Assembly: GCA_018065305.1 (NCBI GenBank)
Contig: JAGHTO010000045.1
Location: 1 to 37,572 of the forward strand
From: Candidatus Cacconaster scatequi
GTDB taxonomy: Bacteria; Bacteroidota; Bacteroidia; Bacteroidales; UBA932
Direction: 5' to 3'
Length of the DNA stretch: 37,572 nt
This document shows, piece by piece, positions 25,338 through 32,699 of this stretch. Position 1 is the first letter of the stretch. Each line of letters starts with the position of its first letter. The notes under the pieces are model-generated. The model was not told the DNA's origin. It ran no database searches and worked only from the letters and a program-made list of their open reading frames with translations. A program made the translations under genes and the position numbers.

Positions 25338-28300
25338 CTATTTGTATTCCTCGTCGATCGTTGATATTCCGAGTGTTATCTCTTCCAATACATCCAGCAG
25401 CACCCCTACGGTCTCAAGTGCCGTAAAGAGTGTCACGTTGTTCTCCACGGCGGCTCGCCGGATTTCATATCCGTCAAGACGCGTGCTGTGCTGGTTTATG
25501 TCAATGGTATTGATGACGTAACTTACGTGTCCCTTGCGGAGAACACTGATTATGTCGTCACTTCCGTCGGTGATTTTGCCGAGGGCCCTTGTCCTGATGC
25601 CGTGGGCCTTGAGGAACCTGGCCGTGCCCTCGGTTGCCACTATGTTGAATCCCAGGTCATAGAAGCGCTTTATCAGAGGTAGCGCAGCCGGTTTGTCAGC
25701 ATCCGCGATGGTTGCGAAGATGGTTCCGTAATTGACCACGTTGACTCCGGATGCCTGAAGCGACTTGTAAAGCGCGCGCTTGAGGGAATCGTCATATCCG
25801 ATGGCCTCTCCGGTCGATTTCATTTCGGGGGAGAGATATGTGTCGATGCCCTTGAGTTTTCCGAAGGAGAAAGCCGGGCTCTTGACATAATGTCTCCTGC
25901 GCTCCGGGTAGTATGTCTGTACGATACCCTGTTCAGCAAGGCTGTGGCCGAGCATCACCATCGTGGCTATCTTGGCCATCTGGATTCCGGTCGACTTGGA
26001 GAGGAACGGAACGGTGCGTGACGACCTGGGGTTGACCTCGATTACATATACATCCTCGTTGTCATCGACTATGAACTGTATGTTGAACAGTCCGACAATG
26101 CCAATTTCCAGGCCGAGGCGGCGGGTATAGTCCACGATACGGTCCTTGACCTTCTGGCTCAGTGAGAATGAAGGATATACGCTGATAGAGTCTCCGCTGT
26201 GGATACCGGTCCTCTCGATATGCTCCATAATTCCGGGGATGAAGACCTCCTTCCCGTCACAGATTGCATCCACCTCAGTCTCCTTGCCCATAATGTACTT
26301 GTCCACAAGCACAGGGGAATCCACGTTGATTTCCACGGCATTGTGGAGATAGTGCCTGAGCGCCTCCTCGTTGCCTACAATCATCATCGCGCGGCCTCCA
26401 AGAACGAATGAAGGACGGACCAGCACCGGATATCCTATCTCCGCGGCGGCCCTCACTCCCTCCTCGACGTCAGTGACAGCCTTCGCGCGGGGCTGGGGTA
26501 TTCCCGTTTTTCTCATTATCGCCTCGAACAGCTTGCGGTCCTCGGCATTGTCGATGGCCTCTATCCGGGTGCCGATGATGGGGACGTCGAAGCCTGCAAG
26601 AGGGTTGGCAAGATTGATAGCCGTCTGCCCTCCGAGAGTCACTATCACCCCTTTTGGTTTCTCCAACCGGATTACATTCATAACGTCCTCGACGGTGAGG
26701 GGTTCGAAATAGAGTTTGTCGGATATCGTGTAGTCCGTGGAAACGGTTTCAGGGTTGTTGTTGATGATGATGGCCTCATAGCCCGCCTCGCGGATTGCCC
26801 ATATTGCGTGTACCGTCGAGTAGTCAAACTCGACTCCCTGCCCGATTCTGATGGGACCTGCGCCGAGCACCAGAATCTTCTCCCTGTCACTGACAACCGA
26901 TTCGTTCTCCTGCTCGTAGGTTGAATAGAAGTAGGGTACATCCGCATCGTGCTCTGCGGCACAACTGTCTATGAATTTGTAGGTCGGGTTGATGTTCTTC
27001 GACCAGCGCCACTCTATTATCTCTTTCTCTGGTACTTCACCCCAAAGCTGTCCTATGTATTTGTCACTGAAGCCCAGTCTCTTGGCCTTCAGCATCAGGT
27101 CGGCATCGAACGGAGATGCCGCAAGTTCCCTTTCCACGGATATGATGTTGCACAGTTTCTCGAGGAACAGCATATCTATCTTGGTGATATCATATATAAT
27201 TCTGATATCCACGCCGTTGCGTATCAGCTGGGCAATTGCCAGCAGGTGGTCGTCAGGGAATTTGGCTATGTATTGGAGCAGTTCCTTGTCGCTGAGCGAC
27301 TCGAATTTCTTCTTGTAGATGTGGCAGGCTCCGATCTCAAGCGAGCGGATGGCTTTGAGAAGGCTCTCCTCAAAGGTGCGGCCTATGCTCATCACCTCTC
27401 CCGTAGCCTTCATCTGAGTGCCAAGTTCGTTGGTAGCCTCGCTGAACTTGTCGAAGGGGAATCTTGCTATCTTGCTGACAATGTAGTCTATGGAAGGTTC
27501 GCAGCAGGCCGGGGCGTTAGCCACCGTTATTTCGTCGAGGGTAAGTCCCACGGCGATTTTAGCCGTAACTCTTGCGATGGGGAATCCGGATGCCTTGGAA
27601 GCCAGCGCCGAAGAGCGGGATACTCTGGGGTTGACTTCGATTATGTAATAGTCGAACGAGAGGGGGTCGAGAGCGAACTGCACGTTGCAGCCGCCTTCGA
27701 TTTTCAGAGCGCGTATCAGCTTGAGGGCGCTCTCGCGGAGCATCTCATATTCCTTGTCCGCCAGAGTCTGGACAGGGGCCACGACTATCGAGTCTCCCGT
27801 GTGGATTCCGACGGGGTCCACGTTCTCCATAGAACAGATTGTTATTGCCGTGTCGTTGGCATCCCTCATCACTTCGAACTCAATCTCCTTGTAGCCCTTG
27901 ACGCTCTTCTCGATGAGAACCTGATGGACAGGAGAGAGAGCGAGAGCGTTCCTCATCATCTCGGCGAGTTCCGTGGGGTTGGCCGCAAATCCTCCGCCCG
28001 TACCGCCGAGCGTGAAGGCGGGGCGCAGCACGACGGGATAACCAATCTCGACAGCCGTCTTGAGAGCCTCCTCAGTGGAGTAGCATATCTGGGACGGAAT
28101 CACAGGCTCACCGAGACTGATGCAAAGCTCCTTGAACAGTTCACGGTCTTCGGCCTGCTCGATGCTTTGGAAGGAAGTTCCGAGAATTTCCACGTGACAC
28201 TCGTCAAGAACTCCTTTCTTCGCCAGTTTCACGGCGAGGTTAAGTCCTGTCTGACCTCCCAGTCCGGGGACTATCGCATCGGGGCGCTCATATCTGATAA

Positions 28301-28529
28301 TTTTCGCAATATACTCAAGGTCAAGCGGTTCCATATACACCTTGTCGGCTATATGGGTATCTGTCATTATCGTGGCGGGATTCGAATTGACCAGAACGAC
28401 CTCATACCCCTCTTCTCTTAGGGCGAGGCAGGCCTGTGTGCCTGCATAGTCGAATTCTGCAGCCTGGCCTATGACGATGGGGCCTGACCCTATCACCATA
28501 ATTTTTCTGATATCTGTTCTTTTAGGCAT
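25338..28529 (-). CDS. carB: Carbamoyl-phosphate synthase large subunit
   Basis: Makes carbamoyl phosphate from bicarbonate, ammonia and two ATP. The 1063-residue protein has two homologous ATP-grasp halves (about 1-550 and 551-940), each with an N-terminal GSGPI/GAGPIRIGQ nucleotide motif, RPAFTLGGTGGG and RPSFVLGG loops and VNPR metal-site segments (IIEVNPRVSRSS; VIEVNPRSSRT). A methylglyoxal-synthase-like domain follows (about 940-1063) where UMP or ornithine effectors usually bind. No key motif is missing, so the ammonia-using chemistry should be intact. This matters because the partner CarA lacks glutaminase residues. Confidence 0.97.
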   Translation of the reverse strand: MPKRTDIRKIMVIGSGPIVIGQAAEFDYAGTQACLALREEGYEVVLVNSNPATIMTDTHIADKVYMEPLDLEYIAKIIRYERPDAIVPGLGGQTGLNLAVKLAKKGVLDECHVEILGTSFQSIEQAEDRELFKELCISLGEPVIPSQICYSTEEALKTAVEIGYPVVLRPAFTLGGTGGGFAANPTELAEMMRNALALSPVHQVLIEKSVKGYKEIEFEVMRDANDTAITICSMENVDPVGIHTGDSIVVAPVQTLADKEYEMLRESALKLIRALKIEGGCNVQFALDPLSFDYYIIEVNPRVSRSSALASKASGFPIARVTAKIAVGLTLDEITVANAPACCEPSIDYIVSKIARFPFDKFSEATNELGTQMKATGEVMSIGRTFEESLLKAIRSLEIGACHIYKKKFESLSDKELLQYIAKFPDDHLLAIAQLIRNGVDIRIIYDITKIDMLFLEKLCNIISVERELAASPFDADLMLKAKRLGFSDKYIGQLWGEVPEKEIIEWRWSKNINPTYKFIDSCAAEHDADVPYFYSTYEQENESVVSDREKILVLGAGPIRIGQGVEFDYSTVHAIWAIREAGYEAIIINNNPETVSTDYTISDKLYFEPLTVEDVMNVIRLEKPKGVIVTLGGQTAINLANPLAGFDVPIIGTRIEAIDNAEDRKLFEAIMRKTGIPQPRAKAVTDVEEGVRAAAEIGYPVLVRPSFVLGGRAMMIVGNEEALRHYLHNAVEINVDSPVLVDKYIMGKETEVDAICDGKEVFIPGIMEHIERTGIHSGDSISVYPSFSLSQKVKDRIVDYTRRLGLEIGIVGLFNIQFIVDDNEDVYVIEVNPRSSRTVPFLSKSTGIQMAKIATMVMLGHSLAEQGIVQTYYPERRRHYVKSPAFSFGKLKGIDTYLSPEMKSTGEAIGYDDSLKRALYKSLQASGVNVVNYGTIFATIADADKPAALPLIKRFYDLGFNIVATEGTARFLKAHGIRTRALGKITDGSDDIISVLRKGHVSYVINTIDINQHSTRLDGYEIRRAAVENNVTLFTALETVGVLLDVLEEITLGISTIDEEYK

Positions 28530-28532
28530 ATC

Positions 28533-29609
28533 TTATCCCTCCATTGCAATTACAAATTCATCGAAAAACGAGGTTTCTTCCGGTCCGGGGCCTCCTTCCG
28601 GGTAGAACTGTACGGCACTCACCCTGTCCACCGCACACTCGACACCCTCCACGGTTCCCGTGGCGACGTCAAGGAATGAAACCGTCAGGGTCGTCTTCTT
28701 CAGGGACGCGGCATCAAGAGCGTATCCGTGGTTGGCCTCCGCGCTGCAGATGCGTCCGGTTGAGAGCCTGCGGATGGCTCTTCCACCGTGGTATCCGCAT
28801 TTCATTCTCTCCACCACCGCTCCGTAGGAAAGGCCTATCAACCCCTGGCCAATGTTTATGCCGTATATCGGCATCCTTCCCTTCAGTGTGTTGATGATCT
28901 CCACCAGTTCGGGAAGGTTGCGGGGATCACCGGGGCCTCCTGCAATCAGAATCCCGTCGGGATTGAAGGCCAGAATATCTTCGACAGTGGTGTTGAAGGG
29001 GACGATTGTCACGTTGCACCCCTTTCTGTTGAGAGCATCTATCACTGCATATTTCACTCCGCAGTCTATCAGCACGACGTCGAAGTTGTGCTGGGGAGTT
29101 CTGGAGAACCATCTCTTGCGGCAGCTGACTTTCTCGACGGGGCGAGGGTCAGCGGGGGTGGCGGCAATCAGGCGGAGGGCATCTTCCAGGCTTGTCTCCT
29201 CGTCGACGATTGCAGCCCTGAGGGAGCCGCCGTCACGGAGTTTGCGGGTAAGCATACGGGTGTCGAGGCCCGAGATGCAGGGGGTTCCGTGCTCCTCAAG
29301 CTCCTCGGCCAGAGTCTTGGTATAGCGGAAGTTGGAGGGTGTCTGGCAACATTCCCTTACAACGATGGCCGCAGGGCCTTTCAGTTTGGACTGGTTGTCT
29401 TCGGCAGTGATGCCGTACTGGCCCATAAGGGGATATGTCATCACCACTATCTGACCCGTGTAGGCCGGGTCCGAGAGAATCTCCTGATATCCGACCATCG
29501 AGGTGTTGAATATCAATTCTCCCACCGCATTGCAATGAGCTCCGAAGTTTTCACCCACGAACTGGGTGCCGTCCTCAAGGACAAGTTTCATCTTTCCGCC
29601 TGGTTCCAT
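28533..29609 (-). CDS. carA: Carbamoyl-phosphate synthase small subunit, glutaminase site lost
   Basis: A full-length (358 aa) CarA: N-terminal CarA domain (LVLEDGTQF, ELIFNTSMVGYQE) and C-terminal class I amidotransferase fold (IAGGPGDP, RMKCGYHGG, EANHGYALD). The nucleophile elbow that reads GICLGHQ in active enzymes reads GINIGQG: Asn252 (codon 28856-28854) replaces the catalytic Cys. The catalytic His is Tyr336 (28604-28602) in QFYPE, while Glu338 remains. The 84-residue spacing equals E. coli Cys269-His353, so the alignment is secure. It cannot hydrolyse glutamine by the known mechanism and may be structural, as in ammonia-dependent CPS I. ATG 29591 is an alternative start. It heads the pyr operon. 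Confidence 0.93.
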   Translation of the reverse strand: MEPGGKMKLVLEDGTQFVGENFGAHCNAVGELIFNTSMVGYQEILSDPAYTGQIVVMTYPLMGQYGITAEDNQSKLKGPAAIVVRECCQTPSNFRYTKTLAEELEEHGTPCISGLDTRMLTRKLRDGGSLRAAIVDEETSLEDALRLIAATPADPRPVEKVSCRKRWFSRTPQHNFDVVLIDCGVKYAVIDALNRKGCNVTIVPFNTTVEDILAFNPDGILIAGGPGDPRNLPELVEIINTLKGRMPIYGINIGQGLIGLSYGAVVERMKCGYHGGRAIRRLSTGRICSAEANHGYALDAASLKKTTLTVSFLDVATGTVEGVECAVDRVSAVQFYPEGGPGPEETSFFDEFVIAMEG

Positions 29610-29641
29610 AGTTGTTTATATATACAGTTGTTTATATATAA
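29610..29641. repeat. Two tandem 16-bp repeats before carA
   Basis: AGTTGTTTATATATAC (29610-29625) and AGTTGTTTATATATAA (29626-29641) differ only in the last base. On the coding strand they read TATATATAAACAACT twice, between the leader terminator and the carA ATG, and the leader ORF stop TAA lies in the upstream copy. They are AU-rich, possibly a translation enhancer or protein-binding site. Confidence 0.7.
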
Positions 29642-29727
29642 AAAAAAGGGACAAACAATAATGTTGTCCCGCCGCCGTTTAAGGTGATTGTTTCTATGTG
29701 ATTTCCGTATGATTGGATGTTCTTCAT
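29632..29727 (-). CDS. Candidate leader peptide of the pyr operon (31 aa)
   Basis: A 31-codon ORF begins at ATG 29727, a few bases after the predicted transcription start, and ends at TAA 29632. It encodes MKNIQSYGNHIETI, a glycine-rich middle (NGGGTT) and a hydrophobic end (LLFVPFFYI). The second half of the ORF encodes the intrinsic terminator and its U-tract, so a ribosome translating it would pass through the hairpin. This is the layout of the E. coli pyrBI leader, though the sequence is unrelated and no run of regulatory codons is seen. Expression is unproven. Confidence 0.4.
   Translation of the reverse strand: MKNIQSYGNHIETITLNGGGTTLLFVPFFYI
29640..29670 (-). terminator. Attenuator terminator in the pyr operon leader
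   Basis: On the minus strand, GGGACAA, a 9-base loop and TTGTCCC are followed by eight U residues. It lies between the carA promoter (29737-29744) and the carA start (29609), where the only minus-strand transcript is the pyr operon itself. There is no U-tract on the plus strand, so it acts in one direction. Confidence 0.75.
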
Positions 29728-29736
29728 ATCGGAATA

Positions 29737-29744
29737 CAAAGATA
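29737..29744 (-). promoter_or_regulatory. pyr operon (carA) promoter -7 element
   Basis: TATCTTTG on the minus strand matches TAnnTTTG. No clear -33 TTTG. It gives a predicted leader of about 120 nt containing the leader ORF and terminator. It lies 22 bases from the divergent -7 element at 29767. Confidence 0.6.
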
Positions 29745-29766
29745 GTAATTTTTATTTGATTCTTAT

Positions 29767-29774
29767 TATCTTTG
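29767..29774 (+). promoter_or_regulatory. Promoter -7 element of the small membrane protein-mutL unit
   Basis: TATCTTTG matches TAnnTTTG and is identical to the divergent carA element. The ATG at 29796 is 21 bases downstream. Confidence 0.6.
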
Positions 29775-29795
29775 TGGCAACAAAAAAATAAAGCG

Positions 29796-30104
29796 ATGGC
29801 ATTCCGTCTTACTTTTCTGAGAATTCCCGAACACAGAGTATACAGTTACAAGCCCCGTTTCTACGATGAAGCCAAGGAGCGCATCGCCGAGGCCGAGGAG
29901 AAATATCATCCCAAGGAGAACACCACCGGCAAATATATTCCCGGGCTTGAAATCCGCGAGGCATACCGCAAGGGCACTGTAGGAGGAAAGAAAAAACAGG
30001 CCGGAGGCTCAGGTGTCAACAAGCTTGTCCTGTTTGCCACGCTTATTCTGCTCTTTATCGCCGCCTACTATCTGGCGAAGTTGTTCGAACCCCTCTTCCA
30101 ATAG
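29796..30104 (+). CDS. Small membrane protein of unknown function upstream of mutL
   Basis: A 102-residue protein starting MAFRLTFLRIPEHRVYSYKP. The first 45 residues are charged and probably cytoplasmic, followed by a lysine-rich linker (GGKKKQAGGSG) and one C-terminal transmembrane helix (about residues 76-94, LVLFATLILLFIAAYYLAKL). Similar short proteins are conserved in Bacteroidota; no function is known and none is implied. ATG 29796 is preferred to an upstream frame that lies in the promoter. The mutL start follows four bases after the stop. Confidence 0.7.
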   Translation: MAFRLTFLRIPEHRVYSYKPRFYDEAKERIAEAEEKYHPKENTTGKYIPGLEIREAYRKGTVGGKKKQAGGSGVNKLVLFATLILLFIAAYYLAKLFEPLFQ

Positions 30105-30108
30105 ACTG

Positions 30109-31866
30109 ATGCTGAAAGTCCTCCCTCCTGAAATAGCCAATCTGATTGCGGCCGGGGAAGTTGTCGGACGCCCTGCCTCGGTGGTGAAGGAACTTATGGA
30201 AAATTCCGTGGATGCGGGGGCGACGGCTGTTACCGTTTCCATCTCCGACTCCGGCAAAACCCTGATAAAAGTCTCCGACAACGGCTGCGGAATGAGCCGG
30301 GACGAAGCCGTACTCTGCTTTGAGAGGCACGCGACCAGCAAAATTTCGGAAGCTTCTGACCTTGAGAGGATAATGACTTACGGATTCCGTGGCGAGGCGC
30401 TTGCTTCGATCACTGCGGTTTCGACGGTGACGCTCCGGACCAGAAGGAAAGGCGAAGAGGTGGGGACGAAAGTCGAGGCGGGACAGTCCGGAATTATCTC
30501 GGTTGAAGAGGACTCCATTGCGGAAGGGAGCGTCTTCGAGATACGAAATCTGTTCTACAACGTTCCCGCCCGGCGCAAATTCCTCAAGTCGGACGCTGTC
30601 GAGATGCGGAACATCGTCCAGGAATTCCTGAGGGTGGCGCTGACCAGGACGGAGATATCCCTCCGCCTGATATCGGGAGGAAAGGATATCTACAACCTGC
30701 GGCCGGTGCAGAATCTGAAACAGAGAATACGCGATATCTACGGGATGAACGTGGCCAGGGAACTCGTGGAGGTGAATGTCAACACCACGATAGTGAACGT
30801 CTCGGGGTTCATCGGCAACCCGGAGGGGGCACGCAAGCGCTCCGGCAACCAGTTCTTCTTCGTGAACGGCAGATATTTCCGTTCGCCGCTGCTGAACAAG
30901 GCAGTCTGCAAACCTTACGAGAAACTTGTTCCCGAAGGGGCTATGCCGACCTATTTCCTCTATCTCTCGATAAATCCCGAAGAGGTTGACGTGAACATCC
31001 ACCCCACCAAGACAGAGGTGAAATTCGGGGACGAGGGGGTCATCTTCGAGATATTGATGGCCGGGGTCAGGGAGAGCCTCGGGAAGAACGACTTCACTCC
31101 GAGCATAGAGTTCGACAGCGTAGGGAACATACCGCAGATACCGGTATTCCATAAAACGGACTCCGCCCCACGCTCTCCGTACATACCGAAGGTGGACTAC
31201 ACTCCGCTGTTCAACCCGTTCGACACACCGTCCTGCCCTCCCCCTGTCCTGGATACCTTCCACACGGAGGACAAATTCCTTTTCGAGGAGGCTCCGGCAG
31301 AAGACGGCAGGGACATTCTGGTTGCTCACGGCAAATACGTCATCGCCCCCGTCAAGTCAGGGATAATGGTGATTCATATAGAAAGGGCCCGACAGAGAAT
31401 CTTCTATGAGAGATATTATGAGAAAATAGCGGAGCAGCAGCCCATAGTGCAACGGACTCTTTTCCCCCAGACAGTGAAACTGTCAGCCGAGGACTATATA
31501 GCCATAACGGAACGGAGCGAAACGGTGGCCCAGCTGGGCTTCGACATCCGGGATTTCGGAGGCGGCAGCGTTGTGGTTTACGGCGTTCCGGAGGGCTTTG
31601 AGATAGATGAAACCGGGGTCGCCGGCAGTATCGACGCCCTGATCTCCGCGCTGTGCGATGAAACACAGATTGACGATTATCGTCATAGCGTGGCTGTCAA
31701 ACTGGCGGAAAGCGCCGCTGCAACCGGGCGTAAATCCCTCAATCGCACGGAGGCACAATTGTTGGTCGACAGTCTGTTCGCCTGCAGGGAACCTCACCTG
31801 TCCCCTTCAGGACACCGATGTGTGGCCACCATTTCAACAGAAGAGTTAGAAGCTGTTTTAAAATGA
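30109..31866 (+). CDS. mutL: DNA mismatch repair protein MutL, without the endonuclease motif
   Basis: GHL ATPase that couples mismatch recognition by MutS to repair. From ATG 30109 it has 585 residues. The N-terminal ATPase motifs are intact: ENSVDAGA, DNGCGM, RHATSKI and GFRGEALASI. The C-terminal dimerisation domain lacks the endonuclease motif: where active MutL has DQHAxxE, this reads HIERARQR (about residues 421-428), and the CPHGRP motif reads SPSGHR near the end. Bacteroides MutL is also degenerate here, but less so. The last codons and the stop lie inside inverted-repeat element B. It follows the small membrane protein gene by four bases. Confidence 0.93.
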   Translation: MLKVLPPEIANLIAAGEVVGRPASVVKELMENSVDAGATAVTVSISDSGKTLIKVSDNGCGMSRDEAVLCFERHATSKISEASDLERIMTYGFRGEALASITAVSTVTLRTRRKGEEVGTKVEAGQSGIISVEEDSIAEGSVFEIRNLFYNVPARRKFLKSDAVEMRNIVQEFLRVALTRTEISLRLISGGKDIYNLRPVQNLKQRIRDIYGMNVARELVEVNVNTTIVNVSGFIGNPEGARKRSGNQFFFVNGRYFRSPLLNKAVCKPYEKLVPEGAMPTYFLYLSINPEEVDVNIHPTKTEVKFGDEGVIFEILMAGVRESLGKNDFTPSIEFDSVGNIPQIPVFHKTDSAPRSPYIPKVDYTPLFNPFDTPSCPPPVLDTFHTEDKFLFEEAPAEDGRDILVAHGKYVIAPVKSGIMVIHIERARQRIFYERYYEKIAEQQPIVQRTLFPQTVKLSAEDYIAITERSETVAQLGFDIRDFGGGSVVVYGVPEGFEIDETGVAGSIDALISALCDETQIDDYRHSVAVKLAESAAATGRKSLNRTEAQLLVDSLFACREPHLSPSGHRCVATISTEELEAVLK

Positions 31867-32011
31867 TTAACTTCAATACTTATGCTTCTTTTTCGCATAT
31901 TTTCCGATTCTTTTCAGTCGCAATGGAAACCCATTGCGGCCTCAAATCATCAAAAAATCTACTGAAAAATAATCTATAATAATTTTCGTGAACCATTTCA
32001 AAACAGCTTCT
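31848..32011. repeat. MITE-like inverted-repeat element B (164 bp)
   Basis: Ends AGAAGCTGTTTTAAAATGATTAAC (from 31848) and, on the other strand, AGAAGCTGTTTTGAAATGGTTCAC (from 32011) match at 20 of 24 positions. Inside is a perfect 8-bp hairpin CGCAATGG-AAAC-CCATTGCG (31919-31938). The reverse complement shares CGAAAATTATTAT and AGATTTTTTGATG blocks with element A, so the two are related copies. It has no ORF. It covers the mutL stop codon and most of the mutL-rhomboid gap. Confidence 0.75.
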
Positions 32012-32024
32012 TGGATAAACTGCT

Positions 32025-32699
32025 ATGAGTTACTACGAATATAACGGACGCCCGGGATTCTTCTCGATGCTTACGCCGGTCGTGAAGAACCTTATCATAA
32101 TCAACGTCATCCTCATGATTGGTACAACCATAATAGGCGAACCGATGTATGAGAAATTTTCCCTGTTCCCCTTCGAATCCCCGCTTTTCCATCCATATCA
32201 GCTTGTCACCCATATGTTTATGCACGGAGGGTTCTGGCACATATTCTTCAATATGTACACCCTTATGATATTCGGAGTGGCCCTCGAAAGGGTCTGGGGC
32301 AGCGGGAAATTCCTCCTGTTCTATATGGTGACAGGACTGGGAGCCGCTCTCTGCCATAATTTCGTGATTCATCTGCACGTTGCAGACCTCCTTGCGGCAC
32401 AGGACAATATGTTCGCGGTGGCAGGAATTCTCCGCACTCCCACCGTCGGTGCCTCGGGAGCCATCTACGGAGTCCTTCTCGGCTACGGGATGCTCTACCC
32501 CAACAGCATACTTCAGCTGATTTTCCCTCCCGTGGCATTGAAGGCCAAGTGGTTCGTGGTGATATTCGCGGCTATCGAGCTTCTCACGGGCCTCGTGAAC
32601 ACTTCCGACGGAATTGCCCATTTCGCCCACCTCGGCGGAATGCTGTTCGGACTGATTCTGATTCTAATTTGGAAAAAGGACAACAGATTGTATAACTGA
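32025..32699 (+). CDS. Rhomboid-family intramembrane serine protease
   Basis: Cleaves transmembrane proteins within the membrane. The 224-residue protein has about six membrane helices; the catalytic Ser144 lies in GASGAIYG and His202 in AHLGG, with the oxyanion/structural segment HMFMHGGFWHIFFNM in loop 1 and helix 2. This is the six-helix core form without extra cytoplasmic domains. Substrate unknown. It lies after repeat element B and its stop overlaps the start of the next gene (TGATG), so the two are coupled. Confidence 0.92.
   Translation: MSYYEYNGRPGFFSMLTPVVKNLIIINVILMIGTTIIGEPMYEKFSLFPFESPLFHPYQLVTHMFMHGGFWHIFFNMYTLMIFGVALERVWGSGKFLLFYMVTGLGAALCHNFVIHLHVADLLAAQDNMFAVAGILRTPTVGASGAIYGVLLGYGMLYPNSILQLIFPPVALKAKWFVVIFAAIELLTGLVNTSDGIAHFAHLGGMLFGLILILIWKKDNRLYN

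Noticed and set aside
26949-28421. 490-codon plus-strand open frame opposite carB
   Set aside because: It lies wholly inside a motif-complete carB on the other strand and has no recognisable family pattern; long antisense frames are common opposite GC-biased third positions.
30055-31329. 424-codon minus-strand open frame opposite mutL
   Set aside because: Shadow of mutL; the mutL frame has all ATPase motifs.
31919-31938. Perfect hairpin after mutL as a terminator
   Set aside because: No U-tract on either strand; it is better seen as part of the inverted-repeat element.
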